Positions 26,574 to 36,532 of a DNA stretch of 64,000 nt are shown here, in pieces. A program made the translations under genes and the position numbers. Numbering within the stretch: the first letter of the stretch is position 1; each line of letters begins with the position of its first letter. Source of the stretch: Acidobacteriota bacterium (GTDB lineage: Bacteria; Acidobacteriota; UBA6911; RPQK01; DATIPO01); the NCBI GenBank assembly GCA_035471785.1, contig DATIPQ010000049.1:1-64000 (forward strand). Direction: 5' to 3'. A model generated the notes under the pieces. The model saw only the letters and a program-made list of their open reading frames with translations, was not told the origin of the DNA and did no database searches.

Positions 26574-27905
26574 CTAAAGACGGCTGGGATGCGAGGGCCA
26601 CTGTTGCCAGGGCCAGTAGAAATCCCAGAAGGGCCCGCGCATGAAGGTGGCCACTACGGTCAGGACCACCAGCGCCAGGCAAATCAGCAAGAAAATCGTA
26701 TTGGCCAGGCGTCGGCGGGAATGGAACCACACGGCCACGGTGGACGGTCCGCTGCGGTCCAGGCTAGGAACCAAGAAGGCCCATAGCAGCAGCAGTCCGG
26801 GAATCAGGACGCCGCCCACAAGTGCGCCGTTGAGGGTCCATGCGCCGATACGCACGGTCGTGATCGTCACCAGTTCCTGAAGCCAAAGGAAGTACCAGGG
26901 CGCTTTGGCCGGGTTTGGCGTCACCTGGGGATTGGCGGCTTCTTCCAGCGGCGCTCCCAGCCATACGGCCAGCACTCCCGCGACGAACATGGTCAGAAGC
27001 CCCACCGCCAGCAGCCGCCTCACCAGGCCGGGAACCGTCTGCACCTGATGGCGGTCTTCCCGCACCAGCGCCGACTGCACCGTCGCCGTCGTTCCTCCGC
27101 TCACTCCCATCAGGGTGTAGGTCTTGTTGGGCGAGGGCTCGGCCGGCTCGGCCTTTTCCTGCAAGGCCGTCTGATCGTGGCTGGCCAGCCCGCCGTCCTT
27201 GTGGATGCGCCACATGTGCCAGACGAAGATCAGGGTCAGAATGAGGGGCAGAAAAACGCAGTGCAGCACATAGAAGCGGATCAAGGTATTCTGATTGATC
27301 TCGTGTCCCCCCAAGAGCAGAAAGCGCAGTTCCTCCCCGATCAGGGGCACGGCTCGGGCGATGTTGGTTCCTACGGTGATGGCCCAGTAGGCCAACTGGT
27401 CCCATGGGAGCAGGTATCCCGTGAAGCTGAGAAGGAGGGTCAGCAACAGAAGTACCAAGCCCAGATACCAATTGAGGGGCCGGTTCTGGTTGGCCATGAC
27501 TCCGTTCTTGTAGGCCGAGGTCAGAAAAACCCGCACCATGTGGAGAAAGACTACGGCCACCATCAAGTGAGCGGCTATGCGGTGGACAGCCCGCAGGAAG
27601 GCTCCGAAGCTGACGGCGTATTCAAGGTCTTTGACCGAGCCGTAGGCGCGTTCCACCGAAGGTACGTAGAGGAACATCAGGACCACGCCCGTCAGGGTCA
27701 GCAGCAGGAAGAGAAAGGCTGAGACGGTCCCTAGCCAGAAGGAGTAGGTTGTGGCCGCCGAGCGCTTGTTGACCTTGCTGGGAAACCAGTGGAGATAGAA
27801 GTTGCGGACGACTGCATCTCCGGCTTCGCGCGCGCTTCTGGGCGTCCAGGTCCAGGTCAGGTCCCGGAGCGTGAACTTGCGATTTGGGGCTCTCGTATCG
27901 GGCAT
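26574..27905 (-). CDS. Cytochrome b (b6/subunit IV-type fusion) of a Rieske/cyt b complex
   Basis: Quinol-oxidising membrane subunit of 443 aa. The N-terminal half is a four-helix cytochrome b with heme ligand pairs His108/His122 in helix B and His215/His230 in helix D; the spacing of 15 between the latter is as in cytochrome b6. The C-terminal half (about 300-443) contains [17 protein letters not shown], the PEWY-region equivalent of subunit IV with WYF in place of EWY, and three more helices. It therefore joins b6 and subunit IV in one chain. Gene order Rieske, cyt b, cyt c, nosZ indicates a quinol:NosZ route. Confidence 0.92.
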   Translation of the reverse strand: MPDTRAPNRKFTLRDLTWTWTPRSAREAGDAVVRNFYLHWFPSKVNKRSAATTYSFWLGTVSAFLFLLLTLTGVVLMFLYVPSVERAYGSVKDLEYAVSFGAFLRAVHRIAAHLMVAVVFLHMVRVFLTSAYKNGVMANQNRPLNWYLGLVLLLLTLLLSFTGYLLPWDQLAYWAITVGTNIARAVPLIGEELRFLLLGGHEINQNTLIRFYVLHCVFLPLILTLIFVWHMWRIHKDGGLASHDQTALQEKAEPAEPSPNKTYTLMGVSGGTTATVQSALVREDRHQVQTVPGLVRRLLAVGLLTMFVAGVLAVWLGAPLEEAANPQVTPNPAKAPWYFLWLQELVTITTVRIGAWTLNGALVGGVLIPGLLLLWAFLVPSLDRSGPSTVAVWFHSRRRLANTIFLLICLALVVLTVVATFMRGPFWDFYWPWQQWPSHPSRL

Positions 27906-27929
27906 GTCGGCCCTCCGTGTTGATCGGCT

Positions 27930-28433
27930 CTAACTCAAGCTCAACCTCCAACCCTTCTCAACCTGTTGGGAAAGGTCGACGACCAGTTGCCGGTCGTCAG
28001 GCGCCAGAGCCAGCCTGAAATAGCTGAGCGGGCGCGGCGCGGGGCCTGCGTAGTTGGTTCCGTCGGCGCGGAACTTGCTGCCGTGACAAGGACAGTGAAA
28101 CTCGATGGTCTGAGAAACTCCCCGTCCCACATTGACGATCTGCACCGTGCATCCCAGATGGGTGCAGGTGGCCCCGATGCAGTAGAAGGCCTGGTCCTCG
28201 CGGAAGACGAAGACGTTCTGATCGGCGATGAAGGTAGGTCCCTGGGTGAACTGTTCAGGCTGCCCCGCCTTGAAGCGGAGGGGCTTTTCGTAAAGCGCGT
28301 CGGGGACCAGGGCCCGGGCCGACATGATGACGGGGATGCCTAGCGAAGCTCCCACCATGCCGGCTCCCAGCTTGCTGAACAGTTGGCGGCGCTTGATGGG
28401 TCGGCCTTTCTCTTGGTCTTCATTGCGGCTCAT
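27930..28433 (-). CDS. Rieske [2Fe-2S] protein
   Basis: High-potential iron-sulfur subunit (167 aa) of the adjacent cytochrome b complex. The cluster motifs are CTHLGC (residues 90-95) and CPCHGS (114-119), with the family PAPRPL loop after them. The N-terminus has KRRQLFSKLGAGMVGASLG, a twin-arginine signal that is retained as an anchor in Rieske proteins. Its start codon overlaps the end of the upstream flavoprotein gene by 14 nt, so the two are translationally coupled. Confidence 0.95.
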   Translation of the reverse strand: MSRNEDQEKGRPIKRRQLFSKLGAGMVGASLGIPVIMSARALVPDALYEKPLRFKAGQPEQFTQGPTFIADQNVFVFREDQAFYCIGATCTHLGCTVQIVNVGRGVSQTIEFHCPCHGSKFRADGTNYAGPAPRPLSYFRLALAPDDRQLVVDLSQQVEKGWRLSLS

Positions 28434-30312
28434 AGTAGAGAACCTCCATCGTCATGGCGTCGGTGGGACAGCGGATGGCGCACAGTCCGCAGCGGATGCA
28501 GATGTCGTCGTCCTTCAGCATGGCCGATGCCGCCTGGCCTTCGTCCACCTGGCCGGCCCGGCGGGCCTCCTCGATCTGCTCGGGTGGCATATCCAGTTCT
28601 TCCAGCGGGACCAGTTTGAGGCAGTCTACCGGGCAGATATCGACGCATCGGTTGCAGAGAACGCACTTGACCGGGTCGTAGATGGTCTGGACGTGGCAGT
28701 GGAGGCAGCGTTCCCCTTGAAGGCGCGCCTCCTCCTCGGCGTAGCCGGTCTCCACCTCGCTGACGCCGCTGCGACGGTCGAGGTCGGTGGTCGGCGGCGG
28801 CCTGCGGCCGATCTGTTCGTAGCCTGGAGTGCGCTGGAAGCGCCGCGTAGGGATCTTTTCGAAGCGGAATACGAAGGAGGGCTGAGCGGCCTGCAAGTCC
28901 GAGTCGAGAAAAGCGTCGATGCTTGCCGCGGCCTGCTTTCCGTTGGCCACCGCTTCGATCAGGTTGCGGGGCCCGAAGGCCGCGTCGCCCCCTGCGAAAA
29001 CGTCCGGCGCGCTGGTGGCCAGGGTTTCGGGATCGACCTTGATGGCGCCCGAGGGCGTCAGCTCCACTCCATCCTGAGGACGCAGGAAGCCGACGTCCAC
29101 CTGCTGTCCGATGGCCTGGATGACCAGATCGGCTTCAGCCTCGTCATGGATCGAGTCGTCCATCACGGGGGCGAAGCGGCCCTCCTCGTCGTAAGTGCGC
29201 TTGACGCCGATCATCTGGACCCGTTCGACGCGCTTCTCCCCTTGGAAGCGGGTCACGCTGCGCTGGGGCAGGTATCGGATGCCTTCGCGCAGCGCTTCTT
29301 CGAATTCTTCCCGTCCCTGCTCGCTGCGGGTGACGGGCATTTCCTCATAGCTCTCCAGGCTGGCCAGGGTGACTTCGGCTCCGGCGCGCGCTGCCAGGCG
29401 GGCGGCGTCCAGAGCGGTTTTAATGTCTCCTCCCTCCGCGCCTGCCTCCGGCTCTTCTCCGGCTCCTGCCCGCAAGGCCATGCGGGCGGCGTCGAAGGCC
29501 ACGAACCCGCCGCCGACCACCAGGACTTTCTTGGCCCTGGGGATACGGAAGCCGTTGTTGATGTTGAGCAGGTAGTCGACAGCCCGCACCACCCCGTCCA
29601 ACTCGCTGCCGGGACAGTCCAGCAGGCGCCCCTTTTGAGCGCCGACCGAGATGAAGAAGGCCTCAAATCCCTGTGCCTTGAGTTGCGCCAGACCCATTTC
29701 CTCAGTCAGAGGCGTGTTGTAGCGGATTTCAACTCCCATCTCTTCGATGGCGCCGATTTCGCGGTCGAGCAGGGTACTGGGGAGCCGGAACTCGGGAATT
29801 CCGTGGAAGGCCATGCCTCCGGCTCGCTGAGAGGCCTCGAAGATGGTCACTTGATGTCCCATCACCGCCAGGTCGTGGGCGCAGGAAAGACCGGCAGGAC
29901 CGGCCCCGATGACGGCCACTCTCCGGCCCGAGGGCGCGGGGGCGGGGGCTTCCGGCAGGTGTCCGGGCCAGCGGTTGCCTTCCGGCAAACGGCCTTGGAA
30001 CAACTCCTTGAATGTCCCTGAATGGGGCGACTCCACTCCGAAGCGCTCGGTTACGAAGCGCTTGAGGGCACGGATGGTGAGGGGAGCATCCACGGTTTTT
30101 CGGCGGCAGAAGTCCTCGCAAGGAGCGGCGCAGATGCGTCCGCACACCGAGGCCATGGGATTGGGCGAGCGGGCCGTCAAGTAGGCCTTGCGGTCATTGC
30201 CCTCGGCGATCAGTTGGACATAGCGGCCGCAATCCGTCTTGACGGGGCAGGCCATCTGACAAGGCACGCGGCCCAGCCAATAGTCAACACTTGGAAGCCT
30301 TGCATGGACCAT
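28420..30312 (-). CDS. Fe-S/FAD NAD(P)H oxidoreductase (GltD-like), head of nos operon
   Basis: Cytoplasmic flavoprotein of 630 aa related to the glutamate synthase small subunit. Cys-rich N-terminal motifs (C18, C22, C28 and C57-x3-C61-x3-C65-x3-C69) are the GltD-type 4Fe-4S domain. The FAD fold is VAVIGAGPAGLSCAHDL (about 133-149) and the NAD(P) fold VLVVGGGFVAFDAARM. The C-terminal 90 residues add ferredoxin-type clusters (CVLCNRCVDICPVDC and CIRCGLCAIRCPTD). It is first in the operon and coupled to the Rieske gene, suggesting exchange of electrons between NAD(P)H and the Rieske/cyt b complex; partner and direction are not shown. The start has no clear ribosome binding site. Confidence 0.88.
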   Translation of the reverse strand: MVHARLPSVDYWLGRVPCQMACPVKTDCGRYVQLIAEGNDRKAYLTARSPNPMASVCGRICAAPCEDFCRRKTVDAPLTIRALKRFVTERFGVESPHSGTFKELFQGRLPEGNRWPGHLPEAPAPAPSGRRVAVIGAGPAGLSCAHDLAVMGHQVTIFEASQRAGGMAFHGIPEFRLPSTLLDREIGAIEEMGVEIRYNTPLTEEMGLAQLKAQGFEAFFISVGAQKGRLLDCPGSELDGVVRAVDYLLNINNGFRIPRAKKVLVVGGGFVAFDAARMALRAGAGEEPEAGAEGGDIKTALDAARLAARAGAEVTLASLESYEEMPVTRSEQGREEFEEALREGIRYLPQRSVTRFQGEKRVERVQMIGVKRTYDEEGRFAPVMDDSIHDEAEADLVIQAIGQQVDVGFLRPQDGVELTPSGAIKVDPETLATSAPDVFAGGDAAFGPRNLIEAVANGKQAAASIDAFLDSDLQAAQPSFVFRFEKIPTRRFQRTPGYEQIGRRPPPTTDLDRRSGVSEVETGYAEEEARLQGERCLHCHVQTIYDPVKCVLCNRCVDICPVDCLKLVPLEELDMPPEQIEEARRAGQVDEGQAASAMLKDDDICIRCGLCAIRCPTDAMTMEVLYYEPQ

Positions 30313-30541
30313 CGAGGTTCAAGCGAAGCAACGCGTGTGCCAGCCTCGCTTGCCTGCTGAGAGAGCGCTTTGCGTCTGGGGCGCCCCGCTCGGGACCGGC
30401 CCTTCCGCCACTGTCGCTGGTGGCATGTGCGATTGGCCGCTGCTGCGCCAAATGCCTGAGAGGTGGGGTCTAAGCCCCATCTGGTTTATGCCGGCCAACC
30501 GCCTGCGGGTCCTTTCCTCTTCTCTCGTGTACCATCGAAGG

Positions 30542-31735
30542 ATGCGCTACGACGCCGTGATTGTGGGTGCGAGCGTGGCGGGGGCGGCTGCCGCCGCCTT
30601 GCTGGCCAGGCAAGGCTTGCGCATCGCCCTGCTCGACAAGGCCCGCTTTCCCCGCGACAAGGTGTGCGGTGAAGGACTGATGCCGGCCGGCGTGGGCATC
30701 CTGCGTGAGATGGGAGTCTTGGCGCGCCTCACCTGCGGACAGTCATTCCAGGGCATACGCTTTATCGAAGCCGAGAGCGGGGCCACAGTCGAGCTGGATT
30801 TTTCCCTCATCTCGCCGGATCTGCGGGGCCGCGCGTTTCCCCGCCTGGCGCTGGACGGCGCGCTGGCTGAATTCGCCGCCGAGAGTCCCGGCGTGGAGTG
30901 GATGCAGGAGACCCAGGCCGACTCGGTGCGGGTGAATCGATCAGGTGTGGAGGTGTGCATCCGCCGCCGCGGCGGACGCCGCACCATCCAAGGACGCCTG
31001 CTTATCGGCGCCAACGGAATCCGTTCCCGCCTGCCCCGCCGCTTCGCCATCAAGCGACATATCGCCCGCCATCGCCGCTTCGCCTTGCGGGCCCGCTTCG
31101 ACCGCTACCGGGGCGATACCACCATGGTGGACGTCCACTGCCATCGCGCGGGCGAAGCCTACGTGGCTCCCCAGCCCCAGGGCGGAGCGCTGGTCACCAT
31201 GCTGCTGCATCATCGCGGGAGTCCTCTGGGAGGCGCCAAGCCCCAGTCCTTCCTGCGGTTGCTGGACGGTTTCCCCCGTTTGCAGGCTGAACTCGAAGGC
31301 TCGCGGACGCCTTCACAGGTGCAGGCCGCCGCCCCCCTGGGCCAGCGCCTGGAGCGCTGTCATGGGCGCCGTTTGCTGCTCCTGGGAGATGCGGCCGGGG
31401 CCGTCGATCCGGTGACCGGACAGGGTATGAGCATCGCTCTCAAAGACGCCCGCCTGGCCGCCGACCTGCTGGCCCGGAGGCTGCCGGAGGGACGCCTCGA
31501 TGAGGCCGACCTGAGCGATTTCAGCCGCCGTCGAAACGAGTACTTTCTGCCTGCCTACCGGATGGCCGAAGACCTCATTTCGGCGCTGCGCCATCCTTTC
31601 CTGGCCCGCCGCACCCTGCGCTCCCTGAACCGCAATCTGGATCTGCGCCGCAAGATTCTGGCCCAAGCCGCCCAGGACGGCCCCCCGGCGGCGCTGGCAT
31701 GGACCGACAAGCTGCGCCTGGTCATGGGCTTCTAG
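30542..31735 (+). CDS. Geranylgeranyl-reductase-family FAD oxidoreductase
   Basis: Cytoplasmic flavoprotein (397 aa). The start MRYDAVIVGASVAGAAAAAL opens the FAD fold; FPRDKVCGEGLMPAG is the PxxKxCGxG motif of the geranylgeranyl reductase family; LLLLGDAAGAVDPVTGQGMSIA binds FAD further on. Members reduce isoprenoid chains or act as halogenase/hydroxylase-like enzymes, so the substrate is open. The ATG lies 6 nt after a TACCAT box (30530-30535) with no ribosome binding site, so a leaderless message is likely. The TAG stop is in a CTAG immediately before repeat element B copy 3. It is divergent from the nos operon; the roughly 230 nt between them must hold the nos promoter, but I see no FNR-type dyad there. 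Confidence 0.85.
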   Translation: MRYDAVIVGASVAGAAAAALLARQGLRIALLDKARFPRDKVCGEGLMPAGVGILREMGVLARLTCGQSFQGIRFIEAESGATVELDFSLISPDLRGRAFPRLALDGALAEFAAESPGVEWMQETQADSVRVNRSGVEVCIRRRGGRRTIQGRLLIGANGIRSRLPRRFAIKRHIARHRRFALRARFDRYRGDTTMVDVHCHRAGEAYVAPQPQGGALVTMLLHHRGSPLGGAKPQSFLRLLDGFPRLQAELEGSRTPSQVQAAAPLGQRLERCHGRRLLLLGDAAGAVDPVTGQGMSIALKDARLAADLLARRLPEGRLDEADLSDFSRRRNEYFLPAYRMAEDLISALRHPFLARRTLRSLNRNLDLRRKILAQAAQDGPPAALAWTDKLRLVMGF

Positions 31736-31835
31736 GGCCACTAGGTGGCCAACAAGTTCACACCAATCAAGTTTCAGCAACCGCCCTGGAGGCCTAATTG
31801 CTCTCGGCGGTATGCGGCCGCTCGCTATATCTAAC
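31732..31835 (+). repeat. Dispersed element B, copy 3
   Basis: Begins at the CTAG that forms the stop of the preceding gene, with a second CTAG at 31741-31744 starting the core GTGGCCAACAAGTTCACAC, then a diverged central hairpin and AATTGCTCTCGGCGGTATG. The right end is degraded (CTAT instead of CTAG). Confidence 0.75.
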
Positions 31836-31893
31836 GAGGCAGCAGCCCCGCCTCCTTCATTCGCCGGGGGCGCCGGTGATACACTCGGGGGCC

Positions 31894-32811
31894 ATGGAAA
31901 AGGACGTCATCGTCAGTGTCGAGAGTCCTCAGGCGGGCCCTGAGGCGGCCCGTCGCCACTGCAGTTGGCTGGAGGAGGGAAAGATCGTCTTCTTTCCCCG
32001 TACTCCGTTCGAATTCCCAGACTCGGACCGCCAGTTCCTGCTGCAACAGAAGCAGACCTCGGCCCAGTTTCACAAGAACATCGCTTACCGTCCCCTGAGC
32101 GACAAGGTCACGGGAGCGGCCGGGTTGTCGGCGGACGATTCCCGCCGCCTGCACCAGATCATGCGGCGCTATTCCAACAGCGTGCAGCAGTTCCTGGGCG
32201 GTTTCCTGGCGCCCTATGCCGGGCACTGGAGGCTCGATTACGCCAGCTTCCGCCCCTTTCAGGAAAAGGGACGCAACCTGCGCCGGCGGGCCCGCAACGA
32301 CTTGCTCCACCTCGACAACTTTCCCACCCGCCCCACTAACGGCGACTTGATCTTGCGCTTTTTCACCAACATCAATCCGCAGGAGTCACGCCGCTGGATC
32401 ACCACCAGTTCCTACCAGGAGTTGGTTGAACGCTTCACTTCCCGCGGCGGACTCGACTACCCCTCGCCCCTGGAGGGCTGGACCCGGCTTCGCTACTCGT
32501 TGCTCAAGGCCGGCAAGGCGGTTGGCCTGCCCGTGGCGGCGCGTCCCCCTTATGACGACTTCATGCTGCGCCTGCACCATGCCATGAAGGAAGACCGCGA
32601 GTTTCAGGACACCACGCCCAAGATCCACCTGGAGTTCCCGCCCGGCTCCTGCTGGATGGTTTTTACCGACCGGGTGGCCCACGCCGCCCTCTCCGGTCAG
32701 TATGCGCTGGAGCAAACCTTCATGGTGGCCCGCAAGTCGCTGGTCGATCCGGCTCAGGCTCCCCTTGAAATCTTGCAGAGAGTGAGTGGCCGCGCTCCCT
32801 TGAGCGCCTGA
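31894..32811 (+). CDS. kdoO: Kdo hydroxylase-like Fe(II)/2-oxoglutarate dioxygenase
   Basis: Matches the family that hydroxylates 3-deoxy-D-manno-octulosonate in LPS inner core, at the cytoplasmic face. The early LEEGKIVFFPRTPFEF, the metal pair HLD in LLHLDNFPTRPTNGDL, RFFTNINPQESRRW, YDDFMLRLHHAMKED and FPPGSCWMVFTDRVAHAALSGQY with the distal His reproduce the family block by block. The length of 305 aa is normal. The ATG lies 8 nt after TACACT (31880-31885) with no ribosome binding site. I reject the 32-codon upstream extension, which translates repeat element B. A Kdo-modifying enzyme implies a Kdo-containing LPS. Confidence 0.85.
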   Translation: MEKDVIVSVESPQAGPEAARRHCSWLEEGKIVFFPRTPFEFPDSDRQFLLQQKQTSAQFHKNIAYRPLSDKVTGAAGLSADDSRRLHQIMRRYSNSVQQFLGGFLAPYAGHWRLDYASFRPFQEKGRNLRRRARNDLLHLDNFPTRPTNGDLILRFFTNINPQESRRWITTSSYQELVERFTSRGGLDYPSPLEGWTRLRYSLLKAGKAVGLPVAARPPYDDFMLRLHHAMKEDREFQDTTPKIHLEFPPGSCWMVFTDRVAHAALSGQYALEQTFMVARKSLVDPAQAPLEILQRVSGRAPLSA

Positions 32812-32823
32812 GGGGGCGGGTCT

Positions 32824-35319
<2,496 letters not shown>

Positions 35320-35393
35320 GCTTCCATTCAGTGCTGTTCCGCTTCGCTGCCCCAAGGAGCGAGCCGCTCGACTGCGTCCTCTCCCGAGGGCCA

Positions 35394-35484
35394 CTAGGTG
35401 GCTAACAATTCACGCACGTCGCGCCAAGTTTCAGTGACCGCGGTGAAGGGCCAATGCTCCCGGCGGTATGAGGCTGCTCCCTAG
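35394..35484 (+). repeat. Dispersed element B, copy 4
   Basis: CTAG to CTAG (35394-35397 and 35481-35484), core GTGGCTAACAATTCACGCACG and CCAATGCTCCCGGCGGTATGAGG. It sits between the CpsB-like gene stop and the histidine kinase start, both on the minus strand. Confidence 0.78.
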
Positions 35485-35533
35485 ATACAGTGTGCCTCCT
35501 TTTGCCAGCTTTTCGGCAAAAATCTTGCCTGGC

Positions 35534-36394
35534 TTAAGGGAATGAGGCGGCTTGCGGGAAGTCTTGGGGCAAGGAATCGAGTTCCCGTCCCTCCTTCAGG
35601 TCTTGATTGAGAAGGATTCGCGAAGGGAACAGGTGCATCCAGTTCCTGACCTGCTGGGCGCTGTATTCCTGCGAAAGGTTGCGCCAGGTGTCGAGCAGCT
35701 TGAGGGGACGGGTGCGGGGCCGGTGACCGTCGGAGGCGATCAGGCAGGACTGGGGGAGATGGCGCAGCAGGTGGAGTGCGTTGCGGCGCGCCTCCGGCCC
35801 GAAGGTTCCGCTCAGGCTGGGCGCGTTGAGTTGAAAGAGGCAGCCGTCTCGGGCCAGGCGGGGAAAGAGTTCCCGGCAGCGGCGGCGCGAAACCAACCGC
35901 TCAGGATGAGCCAACACGGGAATCAATCCGGCGCCCCAGATGACTCCAAGCGCGCCGTCCAATTCCCCTTCATCCCGGTAGGAGTGGAACTCGGTGAGGA
36001 CATAGCGGCTGCCGTTGAGGGTCATCACGCGTCTCTTCTGAAGGGCACGCTGGAAGCGCGGGCAGACCTTGTTTTCGGCTCCCGCCGAGATTGCCATCGA
36101 GTCGAGGAAGCGGTAGCGCGGATCGCTTTTCCTGGCTTGCAGTTGGCGGCGGAAACGGGTAAAGGCCTTGACCACCTCAGCGGGATCGGCCAGCCCCCAC
36201 TTGGAGGTAAAGGCGTGAGGCGTGGCTACCGCTTGGCGGGTCGAATGGCGGTGAGCGCCGCGCAGCAGTTCCAGCGCCTCGGCAAGACTGCGGGGCCCGT
36301 CGTCCACGGCCGGAATCAGATGACCGTGCAGGTCGACGAAGCCGTATTCGGGACGGGCGGCTTTACTCCCCTCGAGGTACTCCTTCAAGCGCAT
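35534..36394 (-). CDS. CpsB/YwqE-like PHP-domain protein-tyrosine phosphatase
   Basis: Metal-dependent PHP phosphatase (286 aa) of the CpsB/CapC family, which dephosphorylates tyrosine kinases controlling capsule or exopolysaccharide length. PHP metal motifs appear in order: VDLHGHLIPAVDDGP, ATPH, GAENKV, LTEFHS, VLAHPER and ASDGH. The last replaces the usual ASDAH and the first has Gly between the His residues, conservative changes. No cognate BY-kinase is next to it, but a polysaccharide locus starts about 5 kb away. There is no signal peptide. Confidence 0.85.
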   Translation of the reverse strand: MRLKEYLEGSKAARPEYGFVDLHGHLIPAVDDGPRSLAEALELLRGAHRHSTRQAVATPHAFTSKWGLADPAEVVKAFTRFRRQLQARKSDPRYRFLDSMAISAGAENKVCPRFQRALQKRRVMTLNGSRYVLTEFHSYRDEGELDGALGVIWGAGLIPVLAHPERLVSRRRCRELFPRLARDGCLFQLNAPSLSGTFGPEARRNALHLLRHLPQSCLIASDGHRPRTRPLKLLDTWRNLSQEYSAQQVRNWMHLFPSRILLNQDLKEGRELDSLPQDFPQAASFP

Positions 36395-36532
36395 GCTCTT
36401 GTTGCGCTTTTACCATACTCTGCCTTGCCGGTCGTCCCCACGGCGAGAAATGCTCTTTTCTTTTGCCTCATCCTGCCCTATAGTGGATGTTTGCGGCTCG
36501 CCGGGCGCAGAACGTAAGAAACGGACATTCGA

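Noticed and set aside
30313-30541. FNR/NNR-type box in the nos promoter region
   Set aside because: I looked for TTGA-N6-TCAA-like dyads in this stretch and found none convincing.
31798-31893. N-terminal extension of the Kdo hydroxylase-like protein
   Set aside because: It covers element B copy 3 and the promoter region; the family block begins after the later Met.
35320-35394. GTG start of the histidine kinase within element B copy 4
   Set aside because: The first 25 codons overlap or adjoin the repeat and are low-complexity Arg/Gly/Ser; MNGIQSRELG is a better start.
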